64,000 nucleotides of DNA from JAKFWI01 sp031399165 (GTDB lineage: Bacteria; Pseudomonadota; Alphaproteobacteria; Caulobacterales; Aquidulcibacteraceae), in the NCBI GenBank assembly GCA_031399165.1, contig JANNOO010000037.1, positions 1 through 64,000 of the forward strand, written 5' to 3'. Shown piece by piece: positions 56,261 through 64,000 of this stretch (the stretch's first letter is position 1; each line of letters opens with the position of its first letter). The position numbers and the translations under genes are program-made. Under the pieces are notes generated by a model. It was not told the DNA's origin. It did no database searches and worked only from the letters and a program-made list of their open reading frames with translations.

Positions 56261-58233
56261 GCCGCTCGCTCCTCTTCGGACTCAAGCGCCGCCGCAGCGG
56301 CCGCACCGTCATGCACCGCCGTCATGAGCGAACGCGGCGCGCGCGCATCGCCCGCGAGCAAGACCCGCCGGCGGCCATCCGCCCCAAGCGCTGACGCAAG
56401 CCCATCTTCCGCAATACGCGGCGCGGCGTAGACGAGCTTTGTCACGCCCTCGATGCGCTTTTCGCGGCCGCTGACCACCGAGCGCCAGATCAGGGCGTCG
56501 CCCTCCATACGGCTCGGTCCCACATAGATTTCGAAATCGACGCCGCCCTGCCCCAAACGGCGCAGCACGCCAGGCAGCGAAATGAGCGCCGCTTCAGTGG
56601 CGATGCCGCCCCGCGGGGAAAGGATCGTCACTGCGTCATAGCTGGCGGCGAGGAGATCGGCGGCGGCGTAAAGCGCCTCGGTCTGAGTCTGATCGTACAG
56701 TACGACATGGCCGTCGCGCCGGCCGGGCGCGGCCAGAAGCTCGCGCGTGGCGGTTACAATGTCGATCGCCGGCGCGCCCGGCGCGAAGGCGGCGGGGCGC
56801 GTGAAGCGCGAGCCGGCGGCGATGATAAAGACGTCCGCGTCAAGCGCGAGCGCCGCTTCCGCATCGAGCGCCGCGCCGAGATGGATCGCTGCGCCGGCCG
56901 CGCGCGCCTGCGCCTCCTGAAAGCGAATGAGGCGCGCCGTCTCGCCGCGGCCGGGCAGCGCGGCCTGCCAGGCGGCGAGCCCCCCCAGTTCCTCGCGCGC
57001 TTCGTAAAGCGCGACCTGATGGCCGCGACGCGCCACGCTCCACGCGGCCTCAAGCCCCGCAGGCCCTGCGCCGATCACGACGACGCGCTTGGGCGCGGCG
57101 GCGCGGCCGGAGGGCAGCGCCTCGTCGCCCGTATCGAGCCGCGGATTGACGACGCAGGCGAGCGGCCGGCTTTTCGGCAGCTGCGCCCAGCACGCATTGC
57201 AATAAATGCAGGGGCGGATGTCCGCGCTTTCGCCAGCGCGAATCTTGTTCGGCCAGGCCGGATCGGCGATCAGCGGGCGCGCCATGCCGATCAGATCGCA
57301 CGCGCCGGAGGCAAGCATCGCCTCTGCGTGCGCTGCGTCCGTGACGCGGCCGAGGCCGACAACGGCGGCGGCGCCGGCGGCGGCCTTGAGCGGCGCCAGC
57401 CGATCCGCAAACGGCGCAGGCGCGAACGTCATGTCCGGCACGTGCTGATCGAAGGTTGGGCCGGGCCCACCCATCCCGAACGAAAAGAGATCGATCACCC
57501 CGTCGCGCGCGAGGCGCGTGACGACGGCGACCGCCCCGTCTGCGTCGAGACCATTCACAGGGCCAAGGCCTTCGTCGGCGGGCATCTTGAACGCGATCAG
57601 GAAATCTCGCCCGCATGTCGCGCGCACGGCCGCGGCGATCTCGCGCGCGAAGCGCGTGCGTCCCTCCAGATCCCCGCCATATCCGTCGTCTCGATCGTTC
57701 ACCGGCGAGAGAAATTGCAAAATGAGGAAGCCTTGCGCGCCATGCAGTTCGACGCCGGAGAATCCCGCGCCATGGAGCCGCGCGGCGGCCGAGACGAATG
57801 CCTCGATCATCGCGCGTATTTCCGGCAAGGTGAGCTTATGCGGCGAGGCCCAGCTGGCAGGATCGTGCCGCGACGTGGCCGACACCGAAACAAGGCCGGG
57901 CGCCGCCACATGGTGACGTCCCAGATGCATCACCTGGCCGAACAGGCGGCAATCCTCGCTCTCGACTGCGTCGGCAAGGCGCTTGAAGCCCTCCTCGTTC
58001 GTGGCGTCGAAACCGATGATGTTGCCGTCCTGCGTCACAGTGGAGGGCGCGACCGCCACCGATTCGAGCACGATCGCGCCGACGCCGCCTTGCGCGCGAG
58101 CGCGGTAATGATCAATCATGCGCGGGCTGATGCGGTTGGCGAGCGCCAAATTAGTGACGACCGCCGGCATGATCAGACGGTTCTTGAGCGTGCGGGCGCC
58201 GACCTTGACCGGCGCGAACAGAAGCTCGCTCAC
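56257..58233 (-). CDS. OYE-type NADH:flavin oxidoreductase with Fe-S and FAD domains
   Basis: 658 residues. An FMN TIM barrel (LFAPVKVGARTLKNRLIMPA; LHGAQGFLILQFLSP, NDRDDGYGG) is followed by a 4Fe-4S site (RPCIYCNACWAQ... LACVVNP) and an FAD/NAD(P)-binding part (VVVIGAGPAGLEAAWSVARR). This is the 2,4-dienoyl-CoA reductase/trimethylamine dehydrogenase family, often acting on enones or amines. Start GTG 58233 overlaps the amidohydrolase stop (GTGA). Substrate unknown. Confidence 0.92.
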   Translation of the reverse strand: MSELLFAPVKVGARTLKNRLIMPAVVTNLALANRISPRMIDHYRARAQGGVGAIVLESVAVAPSTVTQDGNIIGFDATNEEGFKRLADAVESEDCRLFGQVMHLGRHHVAAPGLVSVSATSRHDPASWASPHKLTLPEIRAMIEAFVSAAARLHGAGFSGVELHGAQGFLILQFLSPVNDRDDGYGGDLEGRTRFAREIAAAVRATCGRDFLIAFKMPADEGLGPVNGLDADGAVAVVTRLARDGVIDLFSFGMGGPGPTFDQHVPDMTFAPAPFADRLAPLKAAAGAAAVVGLGRVTDAAHAEAMLASGACDLIGMARPLIADPAWPNKIRAGESADIRPCIYCNACWAQLPKSRPLACVVNPRLDTGDEALPSGRAAAPKRVVVIGAGPAGLEAAWSVARRGHQVALYEAREELGGLAAWQAALPGRGETARLIRFQEAQARAAGAAIHLGAALDAEAALALDADVFIIAAGSRFTRPAAFAPGAPAIDIVTATRELLAAPGRRDGHVVLYDQTQTEALYAAADLLAASYDAVTILSPRGGIATEAALISLPGVLRRLGQGGVDFEIYVGPSRMEGDALIWRSVVSGREKRIEGVTKLVYAAPRIAEDGLASALGADGRRRVLLAGDARAPRSLMTAVHDGAAAAAALESEEERAA

Positions 58234-59717
58234 CCGCCGCGCTCGCTGAGGAGCAGCGCGTTAAACTCCGCCTGGGTCTTCGGCCCCCAGGTTTCGAGCA
58301 GCGGATCGGGCGCGTTCTGATACTCCGCGCGCCGGCGCGCGACAGGGTCTGAGGAGACGACGCGGCGAATCTCTTCTGGCGATATCCGATAGACGCGTGC
58401 GGCGTTGAGGCCGAAAATCTTGCGCCGCGCCTCAGCCGTCAGGGGCGGATAGCCAAACCGCTCCTGAAACTCCGGCGAAATCTCGAACGTGCGAAAGGCC
58501 TGTATCTGATCCTGCGGGCTGCCGAACCAGATGCAGTCCGAGCCCCAGAGGATGCGATCTTCGCCGACATGAAGCAGAAGCTTGCCAATAAAGTGCGCGG
58601 CCTGATCCGGGTCCTGCATGAGCAGGCGCCAGGACGCGCCGACCTCGGCGTAGAGGTTGCCGGTGCGCGCCAGACCGTGCTGTTCGAACGTGCGGACCAG
58701 GCGATTGACGCCAGTGGGCGCAGGCTCGGCGGGATCGTAGGGCCCTTCGGGAACGCGCGGATCGTAGCCGGCGTGATAAACGAGGAAGGTCAGGTCGGGA
58801 AACGCGCGTGCGGCCGCGCCCATGTCCTGCGGATCGGCATAGCGATCCGCCGCGTCTCCTTCCATCACGAAAGGCAGCGGAATGCCTTTATGCACGGCGA
58901 TGACAGGAATGCCTAAGGCGCGGGCTTTTTCCAGCACCGGCACGCCATAGCGCTCATCTGTCATCCAATAGCCTTCGCCGCCCGCCGGTCCCCATTGCGT
59001 ATAGAGCTTCCAGGCGGCGATATCGAGATCGCGCGCGACGCGCTCCATGCCGTCAAGCGCGCCGGCCAGCTGCGGCTGCACACCCGCATGGATGAGGAGG
59101 CGCTTGTCCGTTTCGAGCTTATCGACCAAAGCGCGGGTGATGGCGGCTTCTTCGGTGAGCAAGGGATTGTCGCCTTCGCCGGCGGGCACCGCGCTCAGCA
59201 CAGCAAGATGCGTGTCGGAATCGAGGAAGACGTCGCGGATATAAGCATCGACGCCAAGTGGATCCATCGAGAAGCGGCCCTGCGCATCGCGCGCCTGCGG
59301 CATCCCGGCGCGCAGCGCCCGCTCCCACGGCGCGCCATCGCGGGCGCGCCAGGCGCCGAGCGGGTTCACATGATGGTTCTGCACGTCGAAAATGAACTCG
59401 TCCCCGCTGAGGACCGAGGCGGCTAGCGCGTCGTCATACGGCGCATCGGCAGGTATGCGATATGACCCGCCTGTGCAGCCGGACTGGGCGAACGCCGCGT
59501 TCATGGCGAACAGCGTGCCGGCGGCCCCGCGCGAGGACGCAAGGAATGCACGCCGGCTCGCGCCCAGCTTTCGCGCCGCCTGCGAGGCGAACGCATGCGC
59601 GGCGCTGTTGGCCTGCGCCGCCGCGCGCGAGATGGGACGCGGCGCGTATTCGCCGTTTGACGTACTGTCGAGCTTGATGGGAAGCTTCAGCCCCTCGGGA
59701 TCGGCACCGTGCAACAC
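58230..59717 (-). CDS. Amidohydrolase 2 family protein, Tat-exported
   Basis: 495 residues. An N-terminal Tat-type signal occurs internally (SRRAFLASSRGAAGTLFAMN). The TIM barrel has FDVQNHHV near the start, IAVHKGIPLPF, VYHAGYD and GSDCIWFGSPQDQI, as in amidohydrolase-2 decarboxylases and lactonases; the usual first HxH reads NHH. Start GTG 59717 follows GGAGGAGG. First gene of the minus-strand operon, divergent from tetR. Confidence 0.88.
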   Translation of the reverse strand: MLHGADPEGLKLPIKLDSTSNGEYAPRPISRAAAQANSAAHAFASQAARKLGASRRAFLASSRGAAGTLFAMNAAFAQSGCTGGSYRIPADAPYDDALAASVLSGDEFIFDVQNHHVNPLGAWRARDGAPWERALRAGMPQARDAQGRFSMDPLGVDAYIRDVFLDSDTHLAVLSAVPAGEGDNPLLTEEAAITRALVDKLETDKRLLIHAGVQPQLAGALDGMERVARDLDIAAWKLYTQWGPAGGEGYWMTDERYGVPVLEKARALGIPVIAVHKGIPLPFVMEGDAADRYADPQDMGAAARAFPDLTFLVYHAGYDPRVPEGPYDPAEPAPTGVNRLVRTFEQHGLARTGNLYAEVGASWRLLMQDPDQAAHFIGKLLLHVGEDRILWGSDCIWFGSPQDQIQAFRTFEISPEFQERFGYPPLTAEARRKIFGLNAARVYRISPEEIRRVVSSDPVARRRAEYQNAPDPLLETWGPKTQAEFNALLLSERGG

Positions 59718-59871
59718 GCCTCCTCCTTCCGGTTCTTCAGTGTTATCTTTGGCGCGCGCGAGCTCGGATCACCGACTAAGCGCCTAATGATCGGCGTAAC
59801 AGACCAATCGTTCCAAAACAAGCGGCGGCGGCTTCAGGGCCGCCGCGCGGAGCGACCGGCAGGAGCAAGCG

Positions 59872-60516
59872 ATGGCGCGGCCGCGGCAATATGATCGGCA
59901 GGAGGTGCTTGCCAGAGCGATGCTTCTCTTCTGGGAAAAGGGCTATGAGGCCGCCTCGGTGCAGGATTGTCTCGACGCGATGGGCATCAACCGCTCCAGC
60001 ATGTACCAGGAGTTTCGCGGCAAATACGGCCTCTTCCTTTCCGCGCTCGAGTATTACGGGGCGACGGTGATTGAGCGCTATTTGCGCGATTTCGACTCGT
60101 TTCGCGGGCTCGACGCCATCCGGCGCTATTTCAACGTCATAATGATGAACCGCGGCACGCTCGAAGGGCGCAGCGGCTGCTTCATCCAGAACATGATCAT
60201 CGAGCGGCGCGTATTCGACGAGAAGTTCGAGCGCACCGTCGCGGGCAAGGCGCGCGTCATTCACCGGCGGGTGGAGGACCGGCTCTATGGCGCGCTTGTC
60301 CAGGCGCGCGAGGCCGGGGCGCTCGCCGAGATCGGCGACCTGCGCCAAGGTGCGCGCTTCCTCTTCACGCTCGGGCAGGGGCTTATCGTGCTCGGCAAGG
60401 CCGAAAATCCGCTCGCGGCCCGCGCCGCACGGGACTTTCTGTTCCGCTTGCTCGATTCCTGGGCCACCCCTGCGCCCCTAGTCCGAAGGCTGCGAAGTGT
60501 GACTCATAAACCATAG
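59872..60516 (+). CDS. TetR/AcrR family regulator
   Basis: 214 residues. YDRQEVLARAMLLFWEKGYE and SVQDCLDAMGINRSSMYQEF form the helix-turn-helix; the C-terminal half resembles the TetR_C groups that regulate aldehyde/aromatic genes. Divergent from the amidohydrolase operon (154 bases) and followed by the TonB receptor, it likely controls the whole cluster. A GCGGCGGC/GCCGCCGC stem lies just before it. Confidence 0.9.
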   Translation: MARPRQYDRQEVLARAMLLFWEKGYEAASVQDCLDAMGINRSSMYQEFRGKYGLFLSALEYYGATVIERYLRDFDSFRGLDAIRRYFNVIMMNRGTLEGRSGCFIQNMIIERRVFDEKFERTVAGKARVIHRRVEDRLYGALVQAREAGALAEIGDLRQGARFLFTLGQGLIVLGKAENPLAARAARDFLFRLLDSWATPAPLVRRLRSVTHKP

Positions 60517-60544
60517 GGCGCTTACGACCGCGGCGCCGTTTTAA

Positions 60545-60557
60545 ATTGTATAACAAT
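60545..60557. promoter_or_regulatory. Inverted repeat before TonB receptor
   Basis: ATTGT-ATA-ACAAT, a perfect 5-bp inverted repeat, lies four bases before a TTGACA (60561-60566) in an AT-rich spacer. Candidate operator for the adjacent TetR. Confidence 0.4.
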
Positions 60558-60630
60558 CTATTGACAGCTTCCCGGATTGCGTTCCGTGCCGAATTAAGAT
60601 GCATAATAAAAACACGCGGGAGGAATTCGT

Positions 60631-62976
60631 ATGAACTCAGGTCAACGGCGCGCGAGCGCGCGAATTTTGAGCCTCAGCGGCGTGTGTTTCGGGGCGCTGA
60701 GTTTGGTTGTGATGGCCCCGGCGCCGGCGATTGCCCAGGGCGCCCAGGTTGGCCCCTCTTCTTCCATAGGAGAAGTCGTGGTCACGGCCCGCAAGCGCGA
60801 AGAAAGCCTGATCGAGACCCCGGTTGCCGTTACGGTATTTAGCGCCGATGCGATCCAGGCGCAGTCGATCGCCAATCTGAGCGACATCGGCAATGCGACG
60901 CCAAACGTCTCGTTCACCACCGGCAATAACGATGCCGGCGCGGCCGGCAGCGCGGTCATCTTTATCCGCGGCATCGGCCAGAACGATTACGCGAACTCCA
61001 CCGATCCTGGCGTAGGCACATATATTGACGGGGTCTATATCGGCCGCGCGATAGGGGGCCTGCTCGACCTGCCGGACGTGGCGCAGGTCGAAGTGCTCCG
61101 CGGCCCGCAAGGGACACTGTTCGGCAAGAACACGATGGGCGGCGCGATCAATATCACGACCACGCGGCCTGGACAGGCAAATGGCGGCGCGGTCGCCATC
61201 ACGGCTGGCGAGGACAACCGCCTCAATGCCGATGTGGAGGGGGACCTGCGTATGTCCGACAAGGTCGGCTTCCGCGGTGTGCTTTCGTATCGGTCGCAGG
61301 ACGGCTTCGTCGAGCGCTTGAACGGGGGAGATGCGATCGGCGCGGAAGAGCGTCTGATCGCCCGCGTCAAGGCGGAATTCCAGCCGACTGACGCGCTCAA
61401 CATTCTGCTTTCAGCGGATTATACGAACGACACGAGCACCAGCGCCCGCGTCGCCAGCCGCATCAACCCTAACAGCGCGCGGGCGAGCTTCTGGAACGAC
61501 GGCGCCGTGCTCGGCCCCTGCCCCATCTGCGTCATTCCGGCCTTTTCGGTCGCGGCGGGAGAGCGGATCGATTCGCGCTTCGCCGGCACGCTCCGCACCA
61601 CAAACGCGAACGGCTCTTATGACAATGATTATGACGGCGGCGGCGTCTCCGCACGAGTGGATTATGGCATTTCCGACGCGCTGACCCTGCGATCCATCAC
61701 GGCGCATCGCACGTTTGACTCAGTGGCTGACGCCGACCAGGACGGCCAGCGCATAGATTTTGCCCAGCAATCTTTTGACGACGTGCAGCACCAGATCAGC
61801 CAGGAATTCAACCTGATCTCTACAGGCGATCGGTTCGATTGGATTTTTGGCGTCTATTATTTCGGCGAGGACGCGAAGGCCTCGCAGGAGATCAACCTCG
61901 CTTATCCGATCATCGCACTGCAAAATAATTTCTCAACTGAGACGCAATCTAAGGCCGTGTTTGGGGAAGGCACCTATCGCTTCAGCGATCAATGGTCGCT
62001 GACGGCGGGCCTGCGCTACACGAAAGATGAGAAGGATTATGAAATCACGACGCTGTGCCGGCCGGATATCCTGCCAAGCGTTATCATCATGTGCACCAAC
62101 GGCGACTATCTGCCCCGCACAACGCGCAGCGCCGATTGGGACACGCTCGATCCTCGAGTCATCCTGCAATTCCAACCGACCGAAACGTCCCTGATCTATG
62201 CGAGCTATTCGACCGGCTTTAAGAGCGGCGGTTTCAACGCCCGCCCGAGCACCGCTTCACAGGTAGGACCCTACGATCCTGAAACGGTGGATTCCTACGA
62301 GATCGGCGCCAAGACGTCTGCCATGGACGGACGCCTTCTTTTGTCCGGCGCGGCCTTCTTCTACAATTACGAAGACTATCAGGTCACGGTCTCCGGCACC
62401 ACGCCCGCCAACCTGCCGGTGGCCGTGGTCGGCAATGTCGGCACGGCCGAGGTGTTTGGCGTCGAAGGCGAAGTCCTCGCCCGCCCCACCGATTATCTCA
62501 CGCTCAACGCAGGTTTCGGCTACACGAACGCCGAATACAGCGAGCTGTCACCCTCGTTGACGGCCTTCTTCGACAGCATCAATGCGCCCGCGTCCTCGCG
62601 GATCACGCTGGACGATGAATTGCCGAAGACGCCGAAATGGACGGTCAACGCCGGCGCCGAATTCCGCACGCCCGTGGGCGGCGCAGGCGCGGAGCTGCGT
62701 TGGCGCGCCGATTGGTCCTGGGTGGACGACCAATTCAGCGAAGCTCGCAACTTCACCGAGACGCGCTCACCCGCGCACCACAATCTAAACGGGCGCATCA
62801 CCTATGTCCCGGCGAATGCGGGCTGGACGCTCGCCCTCTATGGCAAGAACATCACGGATGAAGAGTACATCGTGAACGGCTTCTATCCGGATGGCGGCAA
62901 CGGCGCGCAGGTGCTCGTCACGCCGAACGAACCGCGCGAGATCGGCGTGCAGTTGCGCTACGAATTCGGCGGCTAA
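60631..62976 (+). CDS. TonB-dependent outer-membrane receptor
   Basis: 781 residues. Signal peptide ending APAPAIAQ, TonB-box-like EVVVTARKREE, plug (IFIRGIGQNDYANSTDPGVG; VEVLRGPQGTLFGKNTMGGA) and a barrel with C-terminal aromatic (LRYEFGG). The barrel is of the type frequent in sphingomonads and caulobacters for plant-derived or aromatic compounds. Good RBS GGGAGGAATTCGT. Expected substrate importer for the surrounding catabolic genes. Confidence 0.93.
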   Translation: MNSGQRRASARILSLSGVCFGALSLVVMAPAPAIAQGAQVGPSSSIGEVVVTARKREESLIETPVAVTVFSADAIQAQSIANLSDIGNATPNVSFTTGNNDAGAAGSAVIFIRGIGQNDYANSTDPGVGTYIDGVYIGRAIGGLLDLPDVAQVEVLRGPQGTLFGKNTMGGAINITTTRPGQANGGAVAITAGEDNRLNADVEGDLRMSDKVGFRGVLSYRSQDGFVERLNGGDAIGAEERLIARVKAEFQPTDALNILLSADYTNDTSTSARVASRINPNSARASFWNDGAVLGPCPICVIPAFSVAAGERIDSRFAGTLRTTNANGSYDNDYDGGGVSARVDYGISDALTLRSITAHRTFDSVADADQDGQRIDFAQQSFDDVQHQISQEFNLISTGDRFDWIFGVYYFGEDAKASQEINLAYPIIALQNNFSTETQSKAVFGEGTYRFSDQWSLTAGLRYTKDEKDYEITTLCRPDILPSVIIMCTNGDYLPRTTRSADWDTLDPRVILQFQPTETSLIYASYSTGFKSGGFNARPSTASQVGPYDPETVDSYEIGAKTSAMDGRLLLSGAAFFYNYEDYQVTVSGTTPANLPVAVVGNVGTAEVFGVEGEVLARPTDYLTLNAGFGYTNAEYSELSPSLTAFFDSINAPASSRITLDDELPKTPKWTVNAGAEFRTPVGGAGAELRWRADWSWVDDQFSEARNFTETRSPAHHNLNGRITYVPANAGWTLALYGKNITDEEYIVNGFYPDGGNGAQVLVTPNEPREIGVQLRYEFGG

Positions 62977-63037
62977 ATCGGCTTCCGGTGCCTGCGCGGT
63001 CTGAATTTGAAGATTTGGCGGAGCGTGGAGGTTGTCC

Positions 63038-63799
63038 ATGTCACCTCGCCTAGCTGGATGCGTCGCGATCGTCACCGGCGGAGGGAGCGGGATCGGTGCA
63101 TCGGCCGCACGGGCGCTCGCTCGGGATGGAGCATCCGTCCTCGTCACTGACGTACGTTTAGGCGCTGCCGAAGCCGTGGCCGCGGAGATAACCGATGCAG
63201 GCGGCGCATCAGCCGCCGCAATCCTCGATACGACCGAAGAGACGCACTGGACCCCGGCGTTCACACGCGCGGAAGAGACCTTCGGCGCCCCCGTCACTTT
63301 CCTGTTCAACAATGCCGGCGTCGGCGAAATTGCTCCGTTAGCCGATATGCAACTCGACGCTTTCAAGCGCGTCATGCGGATCAACGTGGAGGGTGTGTTT
63401 CTTGGCCTGCGCGAGGCCGTTCGGCGGATGCGATCTGCGGGCGTCACAGGCTCGATCGTCAATACCGCGTCACTCGGGGCTTTGCGCGGATCGCCCGGCA
63501 CAACCGCCTACGCGGCGAGCAAGGCGGCGGTGTGTGCGCTTTCACGCAACGCGGCGGTGGAATGCGCACGCGCCGGCGTTCCAATCCGCGTGAACGCCAT
63601 CCTGCCGGGCCTCATCGAAACGCCGGTGTCGGCTGGCATGATCGCCTCCGCGGGCGCGAACCTAACAGGGCTTATCCCGATGGGGCGCCCGGGCGCCCCG
63701 GCCGAAGTCGCGGAACTCGTTGTGTTTCTAGCCTCTGCCGCATCTTCTTACATCACCGGCGCGGACATCGCGATCGACGGCGGCTGGGGCGCGGGGTGA
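63038..63799 (+). CDS. Short-chain dehydrogenase/reductase
   Basis: 253 residues. TGGGSGIGASAARAL binds NAD(P), NNAG is structural, and Ser in NTASLG with YAASK form the catalytic set. ATG 63038 follows GGAGG. 61 bases after the TonB receptor on the same strand. Likely oxidises or reduces an alcohol/ketone intermediate of the cluster. The 200 bases after it hold no recognised gene. Confidence 0.92.
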   Translation: MSPRLAGCVAIVTGGGSGIGASAARALARDGASVLVTDVRLGAAEAVAAEITDAGGASAAAILDTTEETHWTPAFTRAEETFGAPVTFLFNNAGVGEIAPLADMQLDAFKRVMRINVEGVFLGLREAVRRMRSAGVTGSIVNTASLGALRGSPGTTAYAASKAAVCALSRNAAVECARAGVPIRVNAILPGLIETPVSAGMIASAGANLTGLIPMGRPGAPAEVAELVVFLASAASSYITGADIAIDGGWGAG

Positions 63800-64000
63800 C
63801 TGCGACGTCCGGAAACTTCCGCGTTCTTCCATTCAGGTGACATCTTGGACGCGCAAGCCGGGGCTCGCATCGAACCGCTAGGGCGGCGACGGCTGTGCCG
63901 CGACGGACCGACCCGCCGGGATGTTTTAGCAGCACAATACTTGTTATGTTGCGGTGCAGCATTAGCTTTGAGTGTCTGTTGGAGCACGCCTTGAAAACTC

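Noticed and set aside
56707..58320. 537-codon plus-strand frame opposite the flavoprotein gene
   Set aside because: The minus strand has clear FMN, Fe-S and FAD motifs; the plus frame is Arg/Ala-rich noise.
63800..64000. Search for a repeat of the tRNA-Phe 3' end as an island border
   Set aside because: No copy of the tRNA end was found before the window ends, so an island cannot be bounded here.

Overview
The window is GC-rich chromosomal DNA of an alphaproteobacterium. A Caulobacterales/Hyphomonadaceae-like organism fits best, because it carries a TipF-like degenerate EAL protein, a DUF3035/BamF-like lipoprotein, DUF2093, class II DAHP synthase, and the conserved neighbourhoods xseA-DUF2093-M23 beside purD and ileS-lspA-DUF3035-M16-M16-mutL. 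Assignments come from recognising families in the translated sequence; no database search was run. The first ~450 bases do not belong with the rest. They carry the 3' ends of two unrelated genes and break rpoC after about 167 codons, which looks like a chimeric contig end.

Layout. 0.35-11.6 kb holds the transcription/translation block on the minus strand (rplK-rplA, rplJ-rplL-rpoB-rpoC'), interrupted by an ABC-2 efflux pair and a response regulator-GGDEF-EAL protein. 12-25.5 kb is mostly housekeeping: FkbM methyltransferase, M23 lipoprotein, DUF2093, xseA, purD, CorA, QueD-like, GNAT, TipF-like, tadA, rluB, TerC, rsmD, and a membrane TIR protein. 25.6-34.8 kb is the envelope and translation block mutL, two M16 peptidases, DUF3035, lspA, ileS. 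35-38.8 kb has glutathione peroxidase, an RcnB-like protein and groESL with a degenerate CIRCE. 38.9-41.2 kb is a small island with a BstYI-like type II restriction-modification system. 41.8-45.8 kb holds DAHP synthase and a histidine kinase plus a single-domain receiver. 46-49.8 kb has a TonB-dependent receptor, a TetR regulator and a ferric-reductase-like membrane protein. 49.8-55.5 kb has DUF445, the Anbu-associated cluster (ATP-grasp, alpha-E, Anbu) and an M48 lipoprotein. After a tRNA-Phe, 55.9-63.8 kb is a regulated uptake/catabolic cluster: monooxygenase, OYE-type Fe-S flavoprotein, Tat amidohydrolase, TetR, TonB receptor and SDR.

The most unusual structure is a family of about eight GC-rich palindromic elements (roughly 100-160 bp when complete, 30-60 bp as halves). 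They have pyrimidine-rich terminal hairpins and a shared inner GCTTCGCG..CCACC motif. They lie between genes, including rpoB/rpoC. One is inserted in frame inside ileS and adds about 54 residues to isoleucyl-tRNA synthetase; another supplies the C-terminal tail and stop of a GNAT acetyltransferase. Five convergent gene pairs overlap by exactly four bases at their stop codons.

Functionally the window is mainly core genome, with three accessory pieces worth attention: the restriction-modification island, the TIR-membrane-TPR protein, and the tRNA-Phe-proximal catabolic cluster. Candidate operators (inverted repeats) lie upstream of both TonB receptors and upstream of the ABC transporter.
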